IMG/VR virus record: IMGVR_UViG_3300017753_000014 | Location: 1-45,794 of that record | Reading direction: 5' to 3' (one strand) | Length of the DNA: 45,794 bases | From: a virus | Shown: piece after piece, positions 39,118-45,794 of the stretch | Layout of the letters: every line of letters begins with the position of its first letter | How positions within the stretch are numbered: the first letter of the stretch is position 1 | Position numbers and translations under genes: made by a program | The notes under the pieces: generated by a model | The model's input: only the letters and a program-made list of their open reading frames with translations | Database searches by the model: none | Told to the model about the DNA's origin: nothing

Positions 39118-40502
39118 GACACTTTATTATTAAATCTGACTTGAGGTTCAAAGTCCATAAACTCTATGAAGTCTTTAAAAGATTGTGAAATTTTATCATA
39201 TATTTTATTAAAGAAATTTTTAATATAATTTATTGCTCTTGCGAAAATTCTTTTAACAACATCAAACACACCTTCTGTTAATAAATCTGCATTTTTTATT
39301 TCTTCTTCTGTTATCATTTTTATGCCAACTTTAACTGCTGACCAAAATGTATAGTATCCTGTTTTTGTTTGTTTACCTGCAATTGTTCTTTTCTTTGAAC
39401 CTGATTTAAATGTAACATCAGGTTTTACAAATTTCATAATTTTACTAACATAAGCATCTTTAGAACTAGTTACTGTATGTATTGTTGGTCTTCTACCTTC
39501 AAAATCTGTAACGAGAAAATGGTCTGCTGTTCCTACATTATTACCAAATTTTACTTTACCAGTCATTGCTTCAAATGTAAACTCTCTTGCAAAGTTAGGG
39601 TTGTTAGAAAAAACATTTCTCATATCTGTTTTCATTGCTTGATGTGCCTCATCTGCTCTTCTTAATATTTCTATCTCTGCAAACTTACCTTGTTTTTCTA
39701 AATCAGTTTTACTACCTTTAATATTATATTTTGTCATATCTGTAGAAGGTAAAAGGTTATCTATATGTTTCTTCAATTGTAAAACTACTTTACTTATACT
39801 ACCCGACCTATCTAATGCAGTATAAAAAGTTGCAGTTGCTTCTTTTCTTTCGCCACTCATTAAAATAGCATCACCAGTCTTTAAAGAAATTCTTCTTCTA
39901 CCTATAAGAAAATCTGTCTTTGGTGTTAATGTCGATCCTTGTGGTTTACCTGGTGCAAAATATTTTGCCCATTCATCAGATGCAGGAGGACTATTAGGGG
40001 GAAATTTACCAGTACCATCTAATTTTAAAGTTTTTACAATTCTTTTACCCACTTCATCTGAGTTAGGTATTAGTTTTGATGTGAATTTAGGACCACCAGC
40101 AGCAGATACTATAACTGCTTCCATATCAAATGCCGCCTTTGTAGATGATTCGTTTATTGCGTTTACATATTTATCTTTAAATGATTGATATTCTTTTTCA
40201 TAGACTTCTTCTCTATGACCAAATGGTTGTACTATACCTGATTTCTCATCAACGATTGTATCTAACTGTTCTAGTTTATCTAATACTCCTTTGAGCATTG
40301 TACTATTGTTATCGTTATTCTCTTCTACTTTTCTTTTAAGGGTATTCATTAAGATAGGGTCTTTTTTCTTTTTCTTTTTTTTAACACCAGGTTCGTGTGT
40401 AGGTGGTAATGCAACATTGGCGCCAGAACCTACTGCGTTTGCAGGAGCATCTTCTTCTACCTTTGTTATCATCTCATGTGCTAAATATTTAAATGACTTC
40501 AT
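39111..40502 (-). CDS. probable internal virion protein with nuclease-like motif
   Basis: 463 residues. Starts MKSFKYLAHEM, the shared leader. A polylysine run (41-47) sits in a disordered linker. TDFLIGRRRISLKTGDAI (196-213) with D197 and K208, and E128 on an upstream helix, looks like a PD-(D/E)XK nuclease core (E, D, xLK). ILRRADEAHQAMKTDM and EFTFEAMTGKVKFG recur in homologs from marine T4-like phages as I recall. If nuclease is right, it could be delivered with the genome to degrade host DNA; this is inference. CAGGAGACGATT precedes ATG. Confidence 0.7.
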   Translation of the reverse strand: MKSFKYLAHEMITKVEEDAPANAVGSGANVALPPTHEPGVKKKKKKKDPILMNTLKRKVEENNDNNSTMLKGVLDKLEQLDTIVDEKSGIVQPFGHREEVYEKEYQSFKDKYVNAINESSTKAAFDMEAVIVSAAGGPKFTSKLIPNSDEVGKRIVKTLKLDGTGKFPPNSPPASDEWAKYFAPGKPQGSTLTPKTDFLIGRRRISLKTGDAILMSGERKEATATFYTALDRSGSISKVVLQLKKHIDNLLPSTDMTKYNIKGSKTDLEKQGKFAEIEILRRADEAHQAMKTDMRNVFSNNPNFAREFTFEAMTGKVKFGNNVGTADHFLVTDFEGRRPTIHTVTSSKDAYVSKIMKFVKPDVTFKSGSKKRTIAGKQTKTGYYTFWSAVKVGIKMITEEEIKNADLLTEGVFDVVKRIFARAINYIKNFFNKIYDKISQSFKDFIEFMDFEPQVRFNNKVSW

Positions 40503-41184
40503 AATAATCGTCTCCTGTGTAAACCATTCGTCTTAAATTGTCTTGGTCCTTCATACACAGTAACTCATAATTGTCTTCGTTTAATAACACATCATGTCCG
40601 AAGTAAGTGCCATACACAGAAATATTTGATTGTTTTTTTAATTCTTCTTCTCTATGTTCGACAATAGGAGGTAGAGAATTATCTTCTGTTAGCATTTTAT
40701 CCCACTCACCCTGCATTTTAAAATATTGAACAACTGCACTTTCTAAAACATCTTTATAATTTTTTAGATTAGGATAATCAAACACACCTTTATTTACTAA
40801 TCTTTCTTCACACTCTTTTATTTCTTGCAATATTTGTTCTGATGGTTCTACCATAACTCCATCATGTGCTTTATTCATTAAATCACTTTTTGTATTATGT
40901 TCTTTTAGTAAAACTGCTAAAGCAAGTGCAACAGAACCTAATCTACCACCAAATCCTACTTTACCCATTATTCTTTTTACATTGAAACAGAATCTATGTA
41001 ACCAAGTATATGACTTTTGTTCTTCGCTTTTTCTTAATGTGCTGTATTTTCTTAATACTTTACCAGTCTTATCAATAATGCCATATTTAAATGCATCTTG
41101 TTTCTCAAATGGTGTAGTAAGAATACGAAGAACTCTATATGTGATTAACATATCAACTGCTCTATTACCACTTGTTCCTAACAT
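40489..41184 (-). CDS. conserved virion-region protein
   Basis: 231 residues. ITYRVLRILTTPFEKQDAFK (14-33) and YGIIDKTGKVLRKYSTLR are strongly patterned, followed by a helical region RLGSVALALAVLLKEH. I recall the family among T4-like marine phage structural-region genes. No catalytic motif. AAAGGGGTTATA precedes ATG. Confidence 0.75.
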   Translation of the reverse strand: MLGTSGNRAVDMLITYRVLRILTTPFEKQDAFKYGIIDKTGKVLRKYSTLRKSEEQKSYTWLHRFCFNVKRIMGKVGFGGRLGSVALALAVLLKEHNTKSDLMNKAHDGVMVEPSEQILQEIKECEERLVNKGVFDYPNLKNYKDVLESAVVQYFKMQGEWDKMLTEDNSLPPIVEHREEELKKQSNISVYGTYFGHDVLLNEDNYELLCMKDQDNLRRMVYTGDDYYEVI

Positions 41185-41546
41185 TATAACCCCTTTAATT
41201 TTTCTTTTATATTTTCATCTTCTAAAATATTGTTTAACTCATTTGGATATAAGTAATCTAAATATCCTAATATGCTTTTCAAAATGCCCCAATACTTTAT
41301 ATCTATCTTATATAGTAATAAAGTTATACACGCTTCGGCACCAAATACATTCTGTAATACTATGATATGATTAACTGCTAATCTAACCTTAATCTTATTA
41401 GTAAGTGCATATTTACGAAAGAGTCTTTTAAGATATTTAAATCTTTTTAAATCATCATAAAATTCTGCCTCTTTTTCAAGAGTTGGATTGTCATAGTTTT
41501 TTTGTGCATAAAGTAACCAATTTTCTTTCGTTATTGATTTAAACAT
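41184..41546 (-). CDS. conserved phage protein of unknown function
   Basis: 120 residues, all-helical in appearance; RFKYLKRLFRKYALTNKIKV and NHIIVLQNVFGAEACITLLL are the best-conserved-looking parts. Start overlaps the preceding stop (TAAATG). Common in marine T4-like phage structural regions as I recall, function unknown. Confidence 0.75.
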   Translation of the reverse strand: MFKSITKENWLLYAQKNYDNPTLEKEAEFYDDLKRFKYLKRLFRKYALTNKIKVRLAVNHIIVLQNVFGAEACITLLLYKIDIKYWGILKSILGYLDYLYPNELNNILEDENIKEKLKGL

Positions 41547-41975
41547 TTACACTAATTCGCAATATACCTTTGATGTTCCTACACTTGATTGTTCGTGCTT
41601 AATTCTTAAATTAAGACCACCCTCTTTCACATCTTCGATACCATCATTATCAATGTCTTGTCCATCATCTGCTTTACCAAATGTTTTAAATCTACTAACT
41701 CTTACTGTTTGGTCTCCTTTATTTTCATCAAAACCAACAGGACCAAAATTTAAACCTATTCTCATAAGTTTATTTCTTAGTTCAGTTATTGCATGGTCAG
41801 GACTTAAATATTCTTTCATAGACATAGATTTTACAAATATGTTAACTCTACTCAAAACATCTGGGTCGTGAACATTATGAACACCTATAGAACCATCTTC
41901 AATAGCATTTTGGTCAGATGTGCCAACACCCATACTACCGTGGTCTTCTTTCACATGTTGTTTAAATGTTTTCAT
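41547..41975 (-). CDS. probable internal virion protein with MKxFK leader
   Basis: 142 residues. Opens MKTFKQHVKEDHGSMG, closest of the set to T4 capsid-targeting MKTYQEFIAEA. Later FGPVGFDENKGDQTVRVSRF and DGQDIDNDGIEDVKEGG, a Dx[DN]xDG-like calcium loop possible. Function unknown. Confidence 0.7.
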   Translation of the reverse strand: MKTFKQHVKEDHGSMGVGTSDQNAIEDGSIGVHNVHDPDVLSRVNIFVKSMSMKEYLSPDHAITELRNKLMRIGLNFGPVGFDENKGDQTVRVSRFKTFGKADDGQDIDNDGIEDVKEGGLNLRIKHEQSSVGTSKVYCELV

Positions 41976-42108
41976 TTTTCCCTCTATCTTTATTTTCTTC
42001 TTCTGTTTGTTTATCTTCGTTATCTCTTAGACTTTTACCTTTAGTCAAATCTTCTTCAAAGTCATCCATTTCTTTATCTTTACTATGATTTTTGAATGAT
42101 TTCACCAT
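41962..42108 (-). CDS. small charged protein with MKxFK leader, 48 aa
   Basis: Starts at 42108 (MVKSFKNHSKDKEMDD), as GAGGAGAGTACAA precedes that ATG. Rest is highly charged. The leader matches that of the three neighbouring proteins, so this may be a small packaged protein. It overlaps the next gene's start by 14 bp. Confidence 0.65.
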   Translation of the reverse strand: MVKSFKNHSKDKEMDDFEEDLTKGKSLRDNEDKQTEEENKDRGKNENI

Positions 42109-42343
42109 TTGTACTCTCCTCTGATTTTGGTACAGTTTGTATATCACTTATTACATCTCCACCATTATCATTTATCATGCCCAACAATTTATCAACCTGT
42201 TGAATTGCTCCATGAAGTGCATTTAAGTTATTCTTCATATTATTTAAACTCAATTCACTTTGTTTTATTTGTTCCGCCAATGCATTAAAATCTTTTTCTA
42301 ATGTTTGTCTTTCTAAAACTAAAACTTTTTTCGATACCGTCAT
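42083..42343 (-). CDS. coiled-coil protein
   Basis: 86 residues: MTVSKKVLVLERQTLEKDF then heptads (LSLNNMKNNLNALHGAIQQV). Possibly oligomeric virion or assembly factor; no family known to me. GAAAGGGTTTTAGT precedes ATG. Confidence 0.7.
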   Translation of the reverse strand: MTVSKKVLVLERQTLEKDFNALAEQIKQSELSLNNMKNNLNALHGAIQQVDKLLGMINDNGGDVISDIQTVPKSEESTNGEIIQKS

Positions 42344-42358
42344 ACTAAAACCCTTTCA

Positions 42359-42820
42359 CTATGCTAATGCGTAACCATTACCTGCAAGAACATTCCAATT
42401 ACTATTTTTAAATATACAAGTTACAGTTTCACCTGGTGCATTTAAAGTTATTGTAGAATAACCTCTCAAGTTACTAGGTGTTATTGTAATAGCGTTTGTG
42501 CCACTTGTAGAAACATTAATGATTGTTTTTACTTGTCCATCAGAACCATCTGCTAATGAGCAAGGCGCTGCCGCTGAAGTTGCATTTACTTCTGTAATTG
42601 GTGTTGTAACATTAATAGCAGTTGATGTTGAACCATCACCTGTTATAGATTGTGAAGTTGCTTTTAATCCTAACCAAGAAGGTATATTATTAAAGACATC
42701 TTCTGCTGTTACTTTTTTATTGATAGGTGTATTAGACGGGTCGTCTACAACATGAAATAAGTCTGCACTTGCAAGATTGTCACCCAAATCTGTAAGTGCT
42801 GTAATTTTTTTATCTGCCAT
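42359..42820 (-). CDS. virion structural protein, fibre/neck-like
   Basis: 153 residues. Opening KKITALTDLGDNL, then ADLFHVVDDPSNTPINKKV and TAEDVFNNIPSWLG, a pattern found at the start of fibre and neck proteins in marine phages. The remainder is Thr/Ser/Asn-rich beta type (STAINVTTPITEV). It has a late promoter, a structured leader and a strong ribosome site. Confidence 0.75.
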   Translation of the reverse strand: MADKKITALTDLGDNLASADLFHVVDDPSNTPINKKVTAEDVFNNIPSWLGLKATSQSITGDGSTSTAINVTTPITEVNATSAAAPCSLADGSDGQVKTIINVSTSGTNAITITPSNLRGYSTITLNAPGETVTCIFKNSNWNVLAGNGYALA

Positions 42821-42835
42821 TTTATCTCCTCTAAA

Positions 42836-42870
42836 CCCTTTCGGGAATGCTACTGTAAGTAATACTTACA
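42836..42870 (-). promoter_or_regulatory. two hairpins in the late-gene leader
   Basis: On the minus strand TGTAAGT-ATT-ACTTACA (42870-42854) is a 7-bp inverted repeat, and CCC-GAAA-GGG (42845-42836) is a GNRA-tetraloop hairpin of 3 bp. Both lie between the late promoter and the ribosome site of the structural gene at 42359-42820. They may stabilise the message. Confidence 0.4.
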
Positions 42871-42872
42871 TC

Positions 42873-42915
42873 AAAAAAATATTTATAAGGGCGCCCCACA
42901 CCGTAAAGCGCCCTT
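42873..42915 (-). terminator. rho-independent terminator overlapping a late promoter
   Basis: Minus strand AAGGGCGC, 13-nt loop, GCGCCCTT, then ATAAATATTTTTTT. The stem is GC-rich in an AT-rich genome and ends in seven Ts. It follows the gene at 42929-43234. The U-tract side contains TATAAATA, so termination and late initiation share bases. Confidence 0.8.
42880..42887 (-). promoter_or_regulatory. T4-type late promoter inside the terminator tail
   Basis: TATAAATA on the minus strand, beginning at the last stem base of the terminator. It is 60 nt before the structural gene at 42359-42820. Context is unusual but a perfect consensus. Confidence 0.65.
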
Positions 42916-42928
42916 GGTTAAATTAATA

Positions 42929-43234
42929 TTAAGCGTCTGCCGAAGCAGTTAACGCCACTAGTGTTTCAAATTGTATTCTACTTGCACGACCTCCTGTGCC
43001 AGTAGTTTTTAAGTTCCAACCGACATGAGAAACTTTACCACTTTGTGACTCTGCGTCTTTAAAATTAAAAAGACCTATAGTTACTCCATCGATAAGATTA
43101 TCTTCTGTTGCATTGTTGAATAATTTGCCCGAAGCGGCAGCACCCATATTCGCTGCTTTCGGTTCTTTTTGCACTTGTGCCAATGCCCATAGTGGGGCAC
43201 TACCGTGTGCATCTGTGTTTGACCAACTTGACAT
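42929..43234 (-). CDS. virion structural protein, small
   Basis: 101 residues. WSNTDAHGSAPLWALAQV at the start and GWNLKTTGTGGRASRIQFET near the end (70-89); Ala/Gly/Asn-rich beta type. The GTGGRAxRxxxETLV segment resembles a small structural protein of marine T4-like phages I recall. It is followed directly by a strong terminator, so expression is probably high. GGGAGAGAATGTT precedes ATG. Confidence 0.75.
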   Translation of the reverse strand: MSSWSNTDAHGSAPLWALAQVQKEPKAANMGAAASGKLFNNATEDNLIDGVTIGLFNFKDAESQSGKVSHVGWNLKTTGTGGRASRIQFETLVALTASADA

Positions 43235-43278
43235 AACATTCTCTCCCTTTTTTAGGTACTCACTTGTTTAAAATATAA

Positions 43279-43353
43279 TTAAATTTCTGCACAAGCGTAA
43301 CAGTTGATTTCTAATCCTACTGCTACTTCTTTTATTACTGGACTTTTCCACAT
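43279..43353 (-). CDS. PqqA-like tiny peptide, 24 aa
   Basis: Peptide MWKSPVIKEVAVGLEINC plus YACAEI. It matches the PqqA precursor pattern: W near the N-terminus, P, E, G and E15-I-N-C-Y19, i.e. E-x3-Y, the pair crosslinked in PQQ biosynthesis. Cysteines 18 and 21 flank the tyrosine, unlike PqqA. AAAGGAGATTTATT precedes ATG and two late promoters lie upstream. Codons were checked one by one. No PqqB-E partner is in the window. It may be a RiPP precursor or a virion peptide. Confidence 0.75.
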   Translation of the reverse strand: MWKSPVIKEVAVGLEINCYACAEI

Positions 43354-43387
43354 AATAAATCTCCTTTACTTGTTTTGTTAAAAAAGT

Positions 43388-43431
43388 ATTTATAAACTCT
43401 ATAAACACTATTCTATCTATACTATTTATAG
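43388..43431 (-). promoter_or_regulatory. tandem late promoters for the PqqA-like gene
   Basis: Two TATAAATA boxes on the minus strand at 43395-43388 and 43431-43424. The first is 35 nt before the peptide gene's ATG, the second follows directly after the stop of the gene at 43433-43924. Both fit T4 late promoters. Confidence 0.7.
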
Positions 43432-43432
43432 T

Positions 43433-43924
43433 TTATTTGAATCCTAAACCTTTTAATTCTCTTATAACTTGACTCGCATTTTGAAATCTAATACCTATAC
43501 CACCCTTCGTTGTAAACTCTTTTGTATTTCTACCATAGTCATCTATTAGTATAGACGGTTTACCACCCACCTTTGCATATAATTGTTTTTCACTTCTTTG
43601 AACTAGATTAACTCTACCTCTAGATATGCGTAAGTTTTTTTGAATCCAAGAACTCTTACCTGGTTTACAATTTGGGTCTTCTTGTGAAGCAGCAGATAAT
43701 ATATGTGGGTCATACTTTTCTATAAACCGCCATAAGTTTTTGCCGTCATTTAACCATGGCATATTATACCAAAACTTAGGTTTGGCAATTACAGGATCCC
43801 ATCTTTCGTTTTTAGGAATTTGCATCCACTTATTAAGTGTAATGCCCAAAGTATTTTTGATGTTTTTCTCGAAATCACAAAGAACGCCATCCATATCACA
43901 ATAGATTCTAGTATAGTTAGACAT
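43433..43924 (-). CDS. HAD-like 5'-deoxynucleotidase (NT5C type)
   Basis: 163 residues. CDMDGVLCDF (9-18) gives catalytic D10 and D12; HILSAASQED and GKSSWIQKNL, and PSILIDDYGRNTKEF are the other HAD motifs. NT5C-type enzymes dephosphorylate nucleoside monophosphates, helping nucleotide recycling. It follows TAATG from the gene before. It fits the phage nucleotide metabolism set (ThyX, Nrd). Confidence 0.8.
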   Translation of the reverse strand: MSNYTRIYCDMDGVLCDFEKNIKNTLGITLNKWMQIPKNERWDPVIAKPKFWYNMPWLNDGKNLWRFIEKYDPHILSAASQEDPNCKPGKSSWIQKNLRISRGRVNLVQRSEKQLYAKVGGKPSILIDDYGRNTKEFTTKGGIGIRFQNASQVIRELKGLGFK

Positions 43925-45036
43925 TATTTGTCAAATTCCGCCTCGGGTTTAGTATCTATTTTTGATGGTTTTGTTCCTACCATTGTTTTCTTTTTCTCTT
44001 GTTCTTTTTTCATCTTATCTTTTAGATGTTTATATGCAATGCCTACTGTCAAAGGTACTTCACCTGTTTCAGGATTAGGTTCAGGTGCCAACTTTGCGTT
44101 CTTTTCGTTTTCTAACTGTTGTTTTGCCAACGCAAGTTGCCCCTTTAAATCTGTAATCTGTGCCATCAACTTGTCTGAGTCTTTTTCTTTTGCAAGTTTA
44201 GTTTTTAGTTGTGCTACTTTATTTTTGCCAGTAGGGGTCATATCTTCAGGCATGTACTCTTCTCTTGCATTATCTATTACTGATAAGTCTTTAGGGTCTA
44301 CACCGCCTAAGAATGTATCTCTTCCTTTAAAGTAATTACCAGGTCTTTTTACTATTGATTTGTATGTAAATAAATCAACATTTGTTGTTTTAACTGTAAT
44401 CTGACTAGGAGAAGCATTAAAATGTGCTTTTGCATAATCTCTTGCTCTAAGTTTATCAGGTTGTGTCCCTAAAGCAACTATTTTTGCTTTTGATTGTGGA
44501 GTTTTTCTGTATACTGCAATATATTGTTTTCTACCTTGTTCATTAAGACTTTCACCAAATACAGCACTCATTCTATTTTTACTAATTAAATTTTCTATAT
44601 CTTTACCAGAAATATAATCTGGTAATGCTTTTTCAAGTGCATCTCTTGGACTACCACCCTTCATTGCGATTTTCATAAACTTATCTGCGAATGGTTTAAA
44701 CTGTTTGTCCTTCTTCATATCGTCTGCAAACTTTCTAATAAAGGTTAAATTAACCTCATCAATCTGTTCTTCTTTCATTTCCTTTTTCTTAATTGCTTTT
44801 TGCAATCCAGGTGGTAGTTTCTTTTGAGCACTTGTTAACTCATCTACCTTTGCCTCATTTTTAGCGGCGTGCATTTTATCTATCTTATTAAAAAATGCCT
44901 TCTTCTCATCAGGTGTCATTTGAGGTATAGACTTACCTGATTTTTTTAATTCTTTCTTAAATAATGCCTGATAGTCCTCATCAGTTTTTTTGATTGCCTC
45001 TTCTAGACTACCTGGTTTTATACCTAAATATCTCAT
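43924..45036 (-). CDS. conserved virion-region protein, MRYLGIKPGSLEEA family
   Basis: 370 residues, lysine-rich, coiled-coil C-terminus (NKVAQLKTKLAKEKDSDKLM). The MRYLGIKPGSLEEAI start recurs in T4-like marine phages as I recall. EAKVDELTSAQKKLPPGLQK and EEQIDEVNL may be binding segments. No enzymatic motif. GGAGAAAAGTAA precedes ATG; the end meets the nucleotidase start. Confidence 0.75.
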   Translation of the reverse strand: MRYLGIKPGSLEEAIKKTDEDYQALFKKELKKSGKSIPQMTPDEKKAFFNKIDKMHAAKNEAKVDELTSAQKKLPPGLQKAIKKKEMKEEQIDEVNLTFIRKFADDMKKDKQFKPFADKFMKIAMKGGSPRDALEKALPDYISGKDIENLISKNRMSAVFGESLNEQGRKQYIAVYRKTPQSKAKIVALGTQPDKLRARDYAKAHFNASPSQITVKTTNVDLFTYKSIVKRPGNYFKGRDTFLGGVDPKDLSVIDNAREEYMPEDMTPTGKNKVAQLKTKLAKEKDSDKLMAQITDLKGQLALAKQQLENEKNAKLAPEPNPETGEVPLTVGIAYKHLKDKMKKEQEKKKTMVGTKPSKIDTKPEAEFDK

Positions 45037-45794
45037 TTACTTTTCTCCTTAACTTTAGCGGCGAGGTCTTTATCTGCCCCACCCCAAGTTCCTGATGATT
45101 TTGTTATAAAGGAATTTACTCTTGCAAATGCCCATTGATGTTGTGAAGCGCCTGGTCTGTGACCACCTTTCCACGCTGCCATTCCTCTATCAAAAACTTT
45201 CTTTAATATTCCATATGGCATTCCTGATTTTTCTGCTTTCTTTTGTAGACCTGCAATTTTCTCTACTAATTTTTTAGCACCAGGGTGTTCTAAATTTTCT
45301 TTAAATTGATATTGTAAACTTTTTGGTGAGATAGAAACTAATTTACTTTTTTCTGGTTGAGTCATATCTCTCATATGCATTTGTATCACACGCAAAACAT
45401 CAGATTTTGATACTCTAAAGTTTTTTAATATAACATCAGGACTTATTTTTTGTGTGCCTTTATAATTTGGATTGTCTACTAATTCTAAATCTGGATTAAT
45501 TTTTATTGCTGGTATTCCTAAATCAGCAAGATGAAATGCTAACATGGCGGCGCCTAAACTGTGTAACATTAAACCATCAGGTCTACCTTGAAATGTTCTA
45601 CCTGCTAAATTGTATTGTAAAATACTTCTAGGGTCAACTCTGTGTAGTACACTCGCATGTTTACCATACGCCTTTTTTGCTTCAGGATTACCACTCTTTA
45701 CTATACCTTTTGAACTAGGGTCAATATAATAGAAATCATCTAGTAATGAATCATCAAACAATTCTTGTACACACATTCTTTCTAACTGTTGTAC
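45033..45794 (-). CDS. conserved phage protein, N-terminus beyond window
   Basis: About 253 residues visible; the frame stays open to the window end before the internal ATG at 45776, so the true start is probably outside. KHASVLHRVDPRSILQYNLA and GMPYGILKKVFDRGMAAW with GGHRPGASQHQWAFARVNSF near the end are blocks I connect with the DUF5824-like family of phage proteins. A virion role is likely from position. The final bases overlap the next ATG. Confidence 0.7.
   Translation of the reverse strand, partial: VQQLERMCVQELFDDSLLDDFYYIDPSSKGIVKSGNPEAKKAYGKHASVLHRVDPRSILQYNLAGRTFQGRPDGLMLHSLGAAMLAFHLADLGIPAIKINPDLELVDNPNYKGTQKISPDVILKNFRVSKSDVLRVIQMHMRDMTQPEKSKLVSISPKSLQYQFKENLEHPGAKKLVEKIAGLQKKAEKSGMPYGILKKVFDRGMAAWKGGHRPGASQHQWAFARVNSFITKSSGTWGGADKDLAAKVKEKSK

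Noticed and set aside
40360-40385. A-rich run (polylysine codons) as a frameshift site
   Set aside because: The run of A and AAG codons could slip, but the frame continues normally as polylysine in a linker, and no alternative-frame product of interest was found.
43820-44335. 171-codon plus-strand open frame
   Set aside because: It is antisense to the MRYLGIKPGSLEEA-type gene and the nucleotidase, both with recognisable motifs and ribosome sites. The translation is a serine/phenylalanine/leucine-rich shadow, typical of reading the reverse of a lysine-rich gene.
1-45794. tRNA genes, CRISPR arrays, integrase or insertion sequences
   Set aside because: I looked for repeat-spacer patterns, recombinase motifs and tRNA-like arms and saw none. 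A tRNA scan would be needed to exclude a divergent tRNA.

Overview
The window looks like part of the genome of a lytic T4-like marine myovirus. It is AT-rich by eye and tightly packed: genes overlap by a few bases or abut, and every gene I can support lies on the minus strand. The T4-type markers are gp32 (partial), the late-transcription co-activator gp33, a gp61-type primase, class Ia ribonucleotide reductase NrdA/NrdB, and TATAAATA late promoters. There are no photosynthesis genes. Together with the base composition, ThyX and the mix of accessory genes, this suggests a heterotroph host such as SAR11/Pelagibacter (HTVC008M-like phages). The host is inference.

Read in the direction of transcription, from high to low coordinates. 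45794-37594 is a virion region: conserved structural or internal proteins, several with a shared MK(T/S)FK N-terminus resembling the T4 capsid-targeting leader, a HAD phosphatase, a terminator fused to a late promoter, and a 24-codon PqqA-like peptide gene behind tandem late promoters. 37594-35319 looks like a lysis/envelope block: an i-spanin/o-spanin-like overlapping pair, a class-3 lipase and small membrane proteins. 34904-29129 is DNA metabolism: primase, NrdA, a conserved ORF, NrdB, a zinc ribbon and a RuvC-like resolvase. 29151-17475 is a roughly 12 kb surface-glycan cassette: several glycosyltransferases, methyltransferases, a cupin, a CMAH-like metallo-beta-lactamase-fold protein, and a WbpD/WbpB/WbpE-like trio for a diamino-sugar. 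17468-11372 holds many small genes behind sigma-70-like promoters, a glutaredoxin, and a run of exported lipoproteins and membrane proteins. 11348-5368 contains a glucosaminidase, a coiled-coil membrane protein, a TauD-like oxygenase, a nitroreductase and an M15 peptidase. 5311-1 has a Cas4/RecB-like nuclease, a second 2OG oxygenase, a class-III aminotransferase, gp33, ThyX, a conserved ORF and gp32.

Two promoter classes are visible. One is sigma-70-like (TTGACA, 17 bp, TATATT or similar), in front of primase, nuclease, gp33, gp32 and small genes. The other is T4-type TATAAATA, in front of gp32, structural genes and the PqqA-like gene. For primase, gp33 and the gene at 15616-15927 the -10 box ends only 6-9 nt before the ATG and there is no Shine-Dalgarno sequence, so these messages are probably leaderless. 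At five promoters a GATTCG motif lies at or just downstream of the -10.

Eight features are genes too short for an ordinary ORF cut-off or are cut by the window edge: 1-434 (partial), 9278-9424, 12142-12294, 13363-13527, 27892-28050, 29670-29837, 43279-43353, and the truncated end at 45794. No tRNA, CRISPR array, insertion sequence or integrase was seen, and no stretch over 300 bases lacks a gene.
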